Positions 57,143 through 64,000 of a DNA stretch of 64,000 bases are shown piece after piece. Position 1 is the stretch's first letter. Each line of letters begins with the position of its first letter. Position numbers and translations under genes: made by a program. Under the pieces are notes generated by a model. It was not told the DNA's origin, did no database searches, and worked only from the letters and a program-made list of their open reading frames with translations. The DNA lies in NCBI RefSeq assembly GCF_001592825.1, contig NZ_LTZG01000001.1, forward strand, positions 434,001 through 498,000, in the 5' to 3' direction. The DNA comes from Planococcus maritimus. Its GTDB lineage: Bacteria; Bacillota; Bacilli; Bacillales_A; Planococcaceae.

Positions 57143-58531
57143 TTACTTCAATACTGTCCGGATCCATTTTGCTTTGTTTTTATACGGAGGGAATGTCAAA
57201 TTGGTCGATAATTTTGTCGACTTTTTGACGATTGATTTGGCATGCGTAAAGGTCTCAAAGCTTGCTTTCCCATGATAGGAGTTCAAGCCAGAAGACCCGA
57301 CTCCACCAAATGGTAGATAGACGCTGCCGACGTGCGAAACAGTGTCGTTGATGCAACCTCCGCCAAATGGCAATTGATCCAAGAAGAACCGGACGGCCCG
57401 GTCGTTCTCTGAAAACATATAGGCAGCCAGTGGTTTCGGCAATCGGCGAATCTCACCGAGTAATTTTGGCAAGTCGTTGTAAGTGATAACCGGCAGAACT
57501 GGCCCGAACAATTCATCTTCCATCGACGGACTGTCCCATGTGACGCCATCGATCAAGGTCGGTTCGATATAGCGGTCAGCACGGTCAAAATCACCGCCGT
57601 AAACGATATTCGTACGTTCCTTCTCAAGAATTTCCGTCAGCCGGTCGTGATGCTTGACGTTAACGATGCGACCGTAATCTGGGCTGTCTTGAGCATTGTC
57701 GCCGTAAAATTTACGAATCGTCTCGATGAACACTTTCATAAACGCGTCTTTTACCGATTCGTGGACACAAATATAATCGGGCGCCACACAAGTCTGGCCA
57801 GTGTTCATGAATTTGCCCCAGGCGATGCGCTTCGCCGCAAGCTCCAGGTTGGCTGTCTGGTCAACAATTGCTGGGCTTTTGCCACCAAGTTCCAAGGTAA
57901 TAGGTGTCAGCCGCTCGGATGCCGCTTTCATGACCACTTTTCCGACAGGCACGCTGCCCGTAAAGAAAATATAATCGAACGATGCGTGGATCAGCGCCGT
58001 CACTTCCTCACGCTCTCCTTCCACTACTCTCACATAATGAGGTTGGAAACTTTCTTCTAATATTGTACGCAGAATACGCGCAACATTCGGCGTCGCCTCT
58101 GACGGCTTGACGACGGCACAGTTCCCGGATGCCAATGCGCCGATAAGCGGCTCCATTACCAATTGAAACGGATAATTGAACGGACCGATGACGAGCACCG
58201 ATCCATACGGTTCACGAATGACAAAACTTTTTGCCGGTTGCAAATGAATCGGTGTTTTTACTTGCTCAGGCTTCATCCAGTCTTCGAGGTGCTTTGTCAT
58301 ATAGCCAATGCTATCGAGCACAAAGCCCACTTCTGTCGCATACCCTTCGAACTCACTTTTGCCAAGGTCGATTTGTAAGGCTTCGATAATATCATCTTCA
58401 TGAGCTTGAATAGCTGATTTCAAACGCTGCAACTGGGCGATACGGAAATCCGCTGATTTTGTTACACCTGTAAAATAATAGCCGCGTTGGTCGGCGATCA
58501 TATCCTCTACGTCATTTGCTGTAAAATTCAC
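57143..58531 (-). CDS. Aldehyde dehydrogenase (AldX/YwdH-like, class 3)
   Basis: This 462-residue NAD(P)-dependent enzyme oxidises aldehydes. Catalytic Glu214 sits in TLELGGK and Cys248 in NTGQTCVAPD; TGSVPVGK is the nucleotide loop. The short form ending in a hydrophobic basic tail (PYKNKAKWIRTVLK) is the class 3 type, often membrane-associated and active on fatty aldehydes. It overlaps the upstream oxidoreductase gene by 4 nt, so they are coupled. Confidence 0.92.
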   Translation of the reverse strand: MNFTANDVEDMIADQRGYYFTGVTKSADFRIAQLQRLKSAIQAHEDDIIEALQIDLGKSEFEGYATEVGFVLDSIGYMTKHLEDWMKPEQVKTPIHLQPAKSFVIREPYGSVLVIGPFNYPFQLVMEPLIGALASGNCAVVKPSEATPNVARILRTILEESFQPHYVRVVEGEREEVTALIHASFDYIFFTGSVPVGKVVMKAASERLTPITLELGGKSPAIVDQTANLELAAKRIAWGKFMNTGQTCVAPDYICVHESVKDAFMKVFIETIRKFYGDNAQDSPDYGRIVNVKHHDRLTEILEKERTNIVYGGDFDRADRYIEPTLIDGVTWDSPSMEDELFGPVLPVITYNDLPKLLGEIRRLPKPLAAYMFSENDRAVRFFLDQLPFGGGCINDTVSHVGSVYLPFGGVGSSGLNSYHGKASFETFTHAKSIVKKSTKLSTNLTFPPYKNKAKWIRTVLK

Positions 58532-59472
58532 GATTGATTACCTCCTGTAGGTTCTTGCAATAATTGATCAATGTATCGCTGAACGACTAATCCCTCATCG
58601 AAACCGACGAGAAACGTCGATTGTTCTTCCATTTCTTCAAATAGCGAAGGCACGATTGTTTCCGTTTGCACTTCCACACGTGTTTTTCCTTGTTCTTCCC
58701 GGTACAAACGCGACCAGTTTTCAAGCGTCAGCACACCATCTTCTCCGTACACTTTGAATTGCAGCAACTCCGTTTGCCCGGCACCACTCATGCCGGACAG
58801 TAGAAACGGCGATCCTTGTTGAGTCTTGCCATGGGCAATGAGCCCGGTCTCGCATTTTCCAGTGTCTTCCGGAAAATCCGCTTGATGCGCTGCAATCTCC
58901 AATGTGCCGAACAGGCGGTGCATCAACTGGAGGTAATGAGGGAACACTTCGCGGACAAAGCCTCCCTGATCTCTTGAGCCGATCCATGGATTTTGCTGCC
59001 ACGTACGCGGCCACACAGGAAAGACGGTGTGCAATTCGATGCGGCGAATTTTGCCAATATCACCACTTTTAATGCGAATAGCCATGTCGCGCACAATTGG
59101 CGAATACATCAACGGAAAATGCATAGCAGTGTGGACTCGGTTGTTTGTCGCAGATTCCGCCATCGCTTGGGCTGCCTGCGCGTCATGGGCAAGTGGCTTT
59201 TCACACAAAATGTGCAGCCCCCTTCTCGCTGCAGTTTCTGCAAGCTCGGCATGGCTGTTCGGCGGCGTGCCAATATACACCCAGTCAATGTCGGCTTGGA
59301 ACAATTCGTCTAAAGAATTGGTGACCGGTATACCGTATTGCTGTTCGATAAAGTTTAGTCTGTCCACATTGGTGTCATAAACGGCTTTAATCTGTGCTAC
59401 GTCGTTTTGCTGGATTTGTTTGATGATGCGTTCCCCTACGATTCCAGCGCCTATAATTCCAATCGCTATCAA
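58528..59472 (-). CDS. Gfo/Idh/MocA family oxidoreductase
   Basis: This 314-residue NAD(P)-dependent oxidoreductase has the Rossmann start IGIIGAGIVGERI, then GTPPNSHAEL and CEKPLAHDAQAA (EKP is the catalytic Lys motif). It may act on sugars, inositols or scyllo-type substrates; the adjacent aldehyde dehydrogenase does not fix this. AAGGAG is 2 nt before ATG 59478 but 7 nt before TTG 59472, which was preferred; the ATG is the alternative. Confidence 0.88.
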   Translation of the reverse strand: MIAIGIIGAGIVGERIIKQIQQNDVAQIKAVYDTNVDRLNFIEQQYGIPVTNSLDELFQADIDWVYIGTPPNSHAELAETAARRGLHILCEKPLAHDAQAAQAMAESATNNRVHTAMHFPLMYSPIVRDMAIRIKSGDIGKIRRIELHTVFPVWPRTWQQNPWIGSRDQGGFVREVFPHYLQLMHRLFGTLEIAAHQADFPEDTGKCETGLIAHGKTQQGSPFLLSGMSGAGQTELLQFKVYGEDGVLTLENWSRLYREEQGKTRVEVQTETIVPSLFEEMEEQSTFLVGFDEGLVVQRYIDQLLQEPTGGNQS

Positions 59473-59498
59473 AGCCATCGCTCCTTTTTCATTTCATT

Positions 59499-59525
59499 GT
59501 TTATAAGTGTAACCTTGTGGGGTAT
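59499..59525 (+). promoter_or_regulatory. SigB-like promoter of the 45-codon gene
   Basis: GTTTAT (59499-59504) and GGGTAT (59520-59525) are 15 bp apart, one mismatch from the SigB consensus halves GTTTAA and GGGTAT. Transcription would start near 59533. Confidence 0.5.
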
Positions 59526-59570
59526 AGAATAGTCAAACAATTACATTCGGAAAGAATGGGAGGAATCATC

Positions 59571-59708
59571 ATGAACGAACAGAAAAACTGGTGGGAGCCG
59601 ATTTTTACGGGCACATTGGAAATGGGCGTCGACAAAGAAAAGCTAGAAACAATCAATGAAGACAGCCTGTTATACTTCGGAGAATCCACAAGTACATTGG
59701 AACAATAA
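59571..59708 (+). CDS. Small acidic protein, unassigned
   Basis: This 45-residue protein starts MNEQKNWWEPIFTGTLEMG and has acidic excess. GGGAGG lies 7 nt before the ATG at 59571; the frame opens earlier at 59517 but without a site. It lies between a SigB-like promoter and a strong terminator, so it is a single-gene transcript. I do not recognise the family. Confidence 0.65.
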   Translation: MNEQKNWWEPIFTGTLEMGVDKEKLETINEDSLLYFGESTSTLEQ

Positions 59709-59736
59709 AATGCCTAAACAATTCGCATGTACATAG

Positions 59737-59778
59737 CAGCGCTTGATCCGGAATAATGCGGAGCAAGCGCTTTTTTAT
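59737..59778 (+). terminator. Terminator of the 45-codon gene
   Basis: Stem AGCGCTTG-A-TCCG/CGGA-G-CAAGCGCT followed by T6. Confidence 0.88.
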
Positions 59779-59795
59779 GGAATCCGGCCCGTGCA

Positions 59796-59824
59796 TTGTC
59801 GCTTGCAATGGTTTTCGCTATAAT
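59796..59824 (+). promoter_or_regulatory. SigA-type promoter of the nuclease gene
   Basis: TTGTCG (59796-59801) and TATAAT (59819-59824) are 17 bp apart and lie 25 bp before the start codon. Confidence 0.7.
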
Positions 59825-59848
59825 TCGATATAGAAAGCAGGGATTGCC

Positions 59849-60565
59849 ATGAAACCATTCACCTTACTCATCAGCTTGCTATTATTGTCAGGCTGTACTT
59901 TTCCCGGTGCGACCGATACCGCGGACACTGACGGCAGGGTGGCTGTAGAAATCACGGAAGTCATTGATGGGGACACGGTTAAGATCATCTATGAAGGCCA
60001 AGAAACGACGGTGCGTTATTTACTAGTCGACACACCGGAAACCAATCATCCTAGGTTCGGCGAGCAGCCACTCGGCCAAGAAGCGACAGAGCGCAACCGT
60101 GAATTGATTGAGCAGGCAGAGCAAATCGAAATTGAGTTCGATGACGGCGACCGCTTTGACGACTATGATCGCTTACTCGCGTATTTTTACGCGGATGGGG
60201 AGAGCGTACAGGAACAATTGCTTGAAGAAGGATTCGCTCGTGTCGCTTATGTTTTCCCGCCGAACACGCGCTATGTCGATCAATTCCGTGAGGCCGAAGC
60301 CGAAGCGAAAGATGCAGAAATTGGCATTTGGGAATTTGAAAATTATTCGACAGATCGCGGATTCAATGCAGATGCATATCAACAAACAGAAGCAACTAGC
60401 ATCGATACGGATGACGACTGCCGCATCAAAGGCAATATCAACCGGAGCGGCAATAAAATCTATCATATGCCCGGCGCCCCTTCCTACGAGGGGACCAATC
60501 CCGAAGAGTGGTTTTGCACAGAACAACAAGCCAGAGACGCCGGCTTCCGCAGTTCCGGCCAATAA
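59849..60565 (+). CDS. Thermonuclease family lipoprotein
   Basis: This 238-residue secreted nuclease has a lipoprotein signal (lipobox LLSGC, Cys near 16), then a staphylococcal-nuclease domain with DGDTV, RYLLVDTPET and, at the third active-site position, DYDRLLAY, so the Arg/Asp/Glu set is complete. The end (IKGNINRSGNKIYHMPGAPSYEG ... EWFCTEQQARDAGFR) is a small Cys-paired domain found on many surface nucleases. It should degrade extracellular DNA and RNA near the membrane. AGGGA precedes the ATG. Confidence 0.92.
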   Translation: MKPFTLLISLLLLSGCTFPGATDTADTDGRVAVEITEVIDGDTVKIIYEGQETTVRYLLVDTPETNHPRFGEQPLGQEATERNRELIEQAEQIEIEFDDGDRFDDYDRLLAYFYADGESVQEQLLEEGFARVAYVFPPNTRYVDQFREAEAEAKDAEIGIWEFENYSTDRGFNADAYQQTEATSIDTDDDCRIKGNINRSGNKIYHMPGAPSYEGTNPEEWFCTEQQARDAGFRSSGQ

Positions 60566-60582
60566 AGAAGAGGAGGAATACG

Positions 60583-61089
60583 ATGCAATTGCTTGTCCTG
60601 CGCCTTGATTACCGCAGCTCCGCAACAATTGAACACCTGCAAAGACAGCTGCGCCAGCCGAATGCCAACACGGCGCTGCAATTGCCGCACATCCCGTTGC
60701 TGGCTTTTGAACAGACCGCCCCGCTGCAACTAAAAGCGGCGTTACAACCGATTGCCGAAAGTACCCAGGCGATTGCTTTTCATGCCAGCGATATCGGGTT
60801 TTCAAAAAACGGCGAGCGATTTTACTTGCAGGTCCAGCCCACCGTAGCACTCGACGAACTATACAACTCGCTGAAGTTGGCGGGCCATGGATTCCAATCC
60901 GGGCTTGAACTTCCTTGGCCGCCCCGCATCCCGCTCATCAGTAAAATCCCGGCTCCTTTTTGGGGGCCGCTGTTTGCCAGGCTGGCGTTGGAGTTTAACC
61001 CGCTGGACGGAACGGGCGCAGCCATAGAATGCTGGTCTGTGATTGGAAATCGAACGACCGTTGAATGGAGCATTTTCTTGGATAGCTAA
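60583..61089 (+). CDS. 2H-phosphoesterase-like (2'-5' RNA ligase-like) protein lacking clear catalytic motifs
   Basis: This 168-residue protein has the two-lobe layout of the 2H superfamily, with IGFSKNGERFYLQVQP as the central strand-helix piece. The two His-x-Thr motifs that do catalysis are replaced by PHIPL (about 34-38) and PRIPL (about 114-118), so activity is doubtful. The family call is an inference from the pattern. GAGGAGG is 6 nt before the ATG at 60583. It lies 17 bp after the nuclease gene and is probably cotranscribed with it. Confidence 0.65.
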   Translation: MQLLVLRLDYRSSATIEHLQRQLRQPNANTALQLPHIPLLAFEQTAPLQLKAALQPIAESTQAIAFHASDIGFSKNGERFYLQVQPTVALDELYNSLKLAGHGFQSGLELPWPPRIPLISKIPAPFWGPLFARLALEFNPLDGTGAAIECWSVIGNRTTVEWSIFLDS

Positions 61090-61099
61090 GAAAAAGAGG

Positions 61100-61155
61100 C
61101 CGTTTTAAAAAAGCTAAAAGTTTTTTCACAAAAGCTATTGTCTTTTTTAAAACGG
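61100..61155. repeat. 14-bp perfect inverted repeat around the tRNA-Val promoter
   Basis: CCGTTTTAAAAAAG (61100-61113) and CTTTTTTAAAACGG (61142-61155) form a perfect inverted repeat with 28 nt between. The right arm includes the end of the -35 and the spacer of the tRNA promoter. The left arm could start a terminator for the gene before it, but the loop is long. Confidence 0.7.
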
Positions 61156-61166
61156 GGATATATAAT
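61138..61166 (+). promoter_or_regulatory. SigA-type promoter of tRNA-Val
   Basis: TTGTCT (61138-61143) and TATAAT (61161-61166) are 17 bp apart; transcription would start near 61173, 15 nt before the tRNA. Confidence 0.75.
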
Positions 61167-61187
61167 AATAAATGTCCTTGAGATTGC

Positions 61188-61260
61188 GATTCCTTAGCTC
61201 AGCTGGGAGAGCGCTACCTTGACAGGGTAGAGGTCGCTGGTTCGAGCCCAGTAGGAATCA
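61188..61260 (+). tRNA. tRNA-Val (anticodon GAC)
   Basis: A complete 73-nt cloverleaf can be folded: acceptor GATTCCT/AGGAATC, D arm GCTC/GAGC, anticodon stem CTACC/GGTAG with loop TTGACAG, 5-nt variable loop, and T arm GCTGG-TTCGAGC-CCAGT. The anticodon GAC reads GUC and GUU. CCA is not encoded; the next bases are TCA. It stands alone, not in a tRNA cluster. Confidence 0.93.
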
Positions 61261-61286
61261 TCAAATGCATGCTACGCGCTGCACCC

Positions 61287-61320
61287 ACACCATCCGGTTA
61301 TCCGGATGGTGTTTTTTGTT
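61287..61320 (+). terminator. Terminator of tRNA-Val
   Basis: Stem CACCATCCGG/CCGGATGGTG with a short loop, followed by T6. Confidence 0.88.
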
Positions 61321-61338
61321 ATTTCCCGAAACAAAAAA

Positions 61339-61614
61339 GGGGCAGTCTCTTTTCTTCAAAAGAAATGGCTGATGTCCATTTCGACGGACGCTTTCCGCGG
61401 GCACGGCCTTAGCCGCTTCCCTCGCTTCGCTCAGTCTAGGGTCTTCGGCTCGCGTCGCTCCTTCGCTTAGCTCAGTCACTGTTCCCGCTGGAGTCGCCGT
61501 CTCCATTCCCATCAGCCGACTACCCTCAGGTGCCTCACCGATAAATCAAAAACAGACGGAGAAAAAGAATTTTTTCTCCGTCTGTTTTATTTTAGGGACT
61601 TATGAGACAGCCCC
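61339..61614 (-). repeat. MITE-like dispersed repeat, copy B
   Basis: This 276-bp inverted copy of the element at 47585-47832 retains the 28 bp missing there and a cleaner hairpin: AAACAGACGGAG pairs with CTCCGTCTGTTT (about 61549-61590) over 16 or more bp. On the minus strand this stem plus T5 lies directly after the TRAP permease gene and probably terminates it. Ends: GGGGCTGTCTC and, at the other end, GAGACTGCCCC. A spurious open frame (61261-61512, minus) crosses it. Confidence 0.88.
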
Positions 61615-61623
61615 CTTTTTTTA

Positions 61624-63657
61624 TTATGCTGTTTGAGCTTTTTTGGTCTTTTTCTCTCTCGACATCCATTGGATTGCAAACAAGATGATAAAGACTGCCG
61701 CCCCGATCAGATCCGTGAATCCTTCCGGGTAAATCAAGGCAATTCCTGTCACAAATGTGATGATTCGCTCAATCCAATTGAGCTTGCGGTACCAATACCC
61801 GATTAACCCGGCACCAATAGCGATCATTCCGGAAATAGCCGTAATCAACACCCAGATCAATTCGGTCCAGGTCGTGTCAATCATCAATAGTTCTGGTGAC
61901 AAGACGAACATATACGGAATGATAAATGCTGCAATGGCTAACTTCGCCGCATTGAACCCAGTCCGTATTGGCTCTCCGCCTGAAATACCGGAAGCTGCAA
62001 AAGCTGCGAGCGCAACCGGGGGCGTAATATCTGCGATGATTCCGAAATAGAAAACGAATAAATGCGCAGATAAGGCAACAACAATCGGTACAGCAGCACC
62101 AGCAGGCTCATCGACCATCAATAAGGTAATGATGGCAGGAGCGGCAATAGTAGACGTGATAACATAGTTTGCCGTAGTCGGTGAACCCATGCCAAGCACA
62201 ATTGCTGCAAGCATCGTGAAGAACAATGTCAAGAGCACATTGCCGCCAGATGCCGAGACAAGGCCGTTTGCCAATGACAAGCCGAGACCTGTTTTAACGA
62301 CGACTCCGACGATAATACCTGCGGTAGCAGTTGCCGCAGCAACGGCGAGTGCCGTTCTGGCGCCATCTACAAGCGCATTGATGATGTCTTTAAAGCCAAG
62401 GCGTGTTTCTTTATTGAAAGCACTGACGAAAATCGTCAGCAAAATACCATATAAAGCCGCTTGCATCGTCGGAATTCCGACTAGCAAGAACAAGATAATA
62501 GCAAGAATTGGCGTCAACAGATAAATCTTCTTCAAAACTTCTTTGCGATCTGGCATTTCTTCAGGCGATAGGCCTTTCAAGCCGATTCGCTTCGCCTCGA
62601 AATGCGTCATGATCCAAACACCTGTAAAGTACAACAGTGCTGGAATCGCCGCGGCTTTGGCGATTTCCCAGTACGTGACGCCGCCGATGAATTCAACCAT
62701 CAGGAACGCTGCCGCGCCCATGATTGGTGGCATCAACTGGCCGCCTGTAGAAGCTGCGGCTTCAACGCCGCCAGCAAATTCTTTCTTATATCCAAGCTTT
62801 TTCATCATCGGAATCGTGTAAGATCCCGATGTTACGACGTTTGCGACCGAACTTCCTGAAATGGTCCCTTGCAGGGCACTGGAGAAAATGGCCACTTTTG
62901 CCGGCCCCCCAGTCAAATTCCCGGCCAATGACACGGCAAGGTCATTAAAATATTGCCCGACCCCTGTCTTGACCAAGAACGAACCAAATAATAGGAACGT
63001 AAAGATAAACGTCGCAGAAACCCCGATCGGTGTACCAAGAATTCCGTCCGTTGTATAGAACATCAACTGGATTAAGGAATCCAAATCCTGGCCGCGGTGG
63101 CGCAAGAATCCTGGGAAATACGGGCCGAAGAATCCGTAGGTTAAAAACAGAATGCCGATGACTGTAATCGGCATCCCGACGGCCCGACGCGTTGCTTCTA
63201 GTGTCAGAATGACAGCTAAAATTCCGACAATCAAGTCAAGTTCCGTCACACGGCCGATTCGGAATACCAAATCATCATACATGATCGGCCAATAAGCCCC
63301 GATACCGATAGATAATAAAGCGAGTATGTAATCGTACCAAGCCACTTTATGGCGCTCGCCTTTCCGGCGGCGCATCGGGAACAAGATGAAAATGAGCGAC
63401 AGCGCAAATCCTAAGTGGACCGAGCGCTGGATGTACGCTGTGTACTGGCCGAAAATGGCGGTATACAATTGAAACAAGGAAAACGCTAACAGCCCGAAAA
63501 ACACGACATGTTTGATGATGCCCGATAGATCACGGGTGTTCGACTCCGGATCGTATTTCTGAAGAATTTCTTTTTGCTTTTCCTCCGAGATATGGCTCTC
63601 ATCTTCTGGTGGAAGTTTTTTTTCTTCTCTTTCTTCTGGCGATAATTTATCACTCAT
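61624..63657 (-). CDS. TRAP transporter permease, fused small and large membrane subunits (TAXI type)
   Basis: This 677-residue membrane protein has about 17 helices and joins the DctQ-like and DctM-like subunits. The DctM part contains the conserved GTISGSSVANVVTSGSYTIPMMKKLGY (positions about 255-280) and VVLALSAHLF-type loops. Such fused permeases work with a TAXI solute-binding protein to import carboxylates or other anions using the sodium gradient. An acidic cytosolic N terminus precedes helix 1. AAGGAG is 9 nt before the ATG, which lies 8 nt inside the upstream DUF1850 gene. Confidence 0.93.
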   Translation of the reverse strand: MSDKLSPEEREEKKLPPEDESHISEEKQKEILQKYDPESNTRDLSGIIKHVVFFGLLAFSLFQLYTAIFGQYTAYIQRSVHLGFALSLIFILFPMRRRKGERHKVAWYDYILALLSIGIGAYWPIMYDDLVFRIGRVTELDLIVGILAVILTLEATRRAVGMPITVIGILFLTYGFFGPYFPGFLRHRGQDLDSLIQLMFYTTDGILGTPIGVSATFIFTFLLFGSFLVKTGVGQYFNDLAVSLAGNLTGGPAKVAIFSSALQGTISGSSVANVVTSGSYTIPMMKKLGYKKEFAGGVEAAASTGGQLMPPIMGAAAFLMVEFIGGVTYWEIAKAAAIPALLYFTGVWIMTHFEAKRIGLKGLSPEEMPDRKEVLKKIYLLTPILAIILFLLVGIPTMQAALYGILLTIFVSAFNKETRLGFKDIINALVDGARTALAVAAATATAGIIVGVVVKTGLGLSLANGLVSASGGNVLLTLFFTMLAAIVLGMGSPTTANYVITSTIAAPAIITLLMVDEPAGAAVPIVVALSAHLFVFYFGIIADITPPVALAAFAASGISGGEPIRTGFNAAKLAIAAFIIPYMFVLSPELLMIDTTWTELIWVLITAISGMIAIGAGLIGYWYRKLNWIERIITFVTGIALIYPEGFTDLIGAAVFIILFAIQWMSREKKTKKAQTA

Positions 63658-64000
63658 AGATGTTCACTCCTTCTAATTGCTGATAAATGGAAAGGCGCTG
63701 GGCACGGAAAGTGTAAATCTTGCCTCTTTCCAAACTCTTCTTCAAGTCGAGTTCTTTTCCTGCGATAAGGAAAGCGAGTTCCGCGTCCACATCCCCGACT
63801 AGCAATCGGAATTCGGGCAGTTTCCGCTTCATATCTTGAATAAAGTATTTCCCGTCCTTTTCGACAAAGCGCTCCCCTTCTCCTGCATTCGACGGCATGC
63901 CGATATTGAAATCTTCGTATTCAAGTTCTGTCATCACCAATTGCCCGTCCTCATCAAGGCGGTAACTTTCGATGACATCCGATAAATGGATCGAATGCGT
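63650..64000 (-). CDS. DUF1850 domain protein, 5' end outside the window
   Basis: The frame is open to the window edge; 116 residues are visible, beginning THSIHLSDVIESYRLDEDG. The HSIHLSDVIE start and GMPSNAGEGERF segment are typical of DUF1850, a small protein found between TAXI-type binding proteins and fused TRAP permeases. Inner ATG/GTG/TTG codons near 63930-63940 are unlikely starts. Its last 8 bases overlap the TRAP gene, so they are coupled. The solute-binding gene is expected just past the window. Confidence 0.88.
   Translation of the reverse strand, partial: THSIHLSDVIESYRLDEDGQLVMTELEYEDFNIGMPSNAGEGERFVEKDGKYFIQDMKRKLPEFRLLVGDVDAELAFLIAGKELDLKKSLERGKIYTFRAQRLSIYQQLEGVNIYE

Noticed and set aside
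61261-61512. 83-codon minus-strand open frame over repeat copy B
   Set aside because: It runs from the tRNA terminator through the non-coding repeat, has no ribosome binding site, and copy A does not keep the frame because of the 28-bp difference.

Overview
The window is chromosomal DNA from a low-to-moderate GC Bacillota of the order Bacillales. Protein similarity, gene order and the dispersed repeats fit Planococcaceae (Planococcus-like). This is inference from remembered families; no 16S gene is present. Most of the window is core genome whose order follows blocks of the Bacillus subtilis chromosome. There is no prophage, plasmid backbone, CRISPR array or insertion sequence with a transposase.

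Region by region: (1) 1-9.8 kb: ctaB (start only)/ctaA, pycA, ftsW, ylaN, then ylaL-ylaI and a membrane protein, ylaH and typA. (2) 9.9-26.4 kb: ylaF, the yktC-ykzI-yktB-yktA group, a nitronate monooxygenase, speA, a lipoprotein deacetylase, the complete pdhABCD operon, ykyA, def, ykrA, rpoY-rnjA and ktrC. (3) 26.4-32.7 kb: a Cys-rich zinc protein, a regulator-potABCD polyamine uptake operon and an MFS pump. (4) 32.8-39.9 kb: dapH-dapL, a CcpE-like regulator coupled to a 14-TM MFS pump, darB, fadH, ykyB and a 3-hydroxyisobutyrate-dehydrogenase-type enzyme. (5) 40-47.5 kb: small conserved genes, a CPBP protein, a MarR regulator, ktrD, sigI-rsgI, and ykoY behind a yybP-ykoY (Mn2+) riboswitch. 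(6) 47.6-61.6 kb: a 13.5 kb segment bracketed by two inverted copies of a roughly 250-276 bp MITE-like repeat. It holds an RND pump, prfC, a stand-alone murE, an M42 peptidase, a sensor kinase, aldehyde dehydrogenase/oxidoreductase, small genes, a lipoprotein nuclease and tRNA-Val. (7) 61.6-64 kb: a fused TRAP permease with a DUF1850 gene running off the end.

Functional links: pyruvate sits at the centre, with PDH, pyruvate carboxylase and the cytochrome-oxidase haem A step. Four proteins that are c-di-AMP targets or effectors in B. subtilis (PycA through DarB, DarB, KtrC and the KtrC partner KtrD) lie in one 43 kb stretch. Polyamines can be made (SpeA) and imported (PotABCD). SigI/RsgI and at least two SigB-like promoter matches suggest stress control.

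The least explained items are a possible small RNA with a C-rich anti-Shine-Dalgarno stretch (about 39.97-40.03 kb), a 23-codon strongly basic peptide gene with its own terminator (23.6 kb), the repeat pair, and a 45-codon gene behind a SigB-like promoter (59.6 kb). Start codons were chosen by Shine-Dalgarno spacing; many are GTG or TTG.
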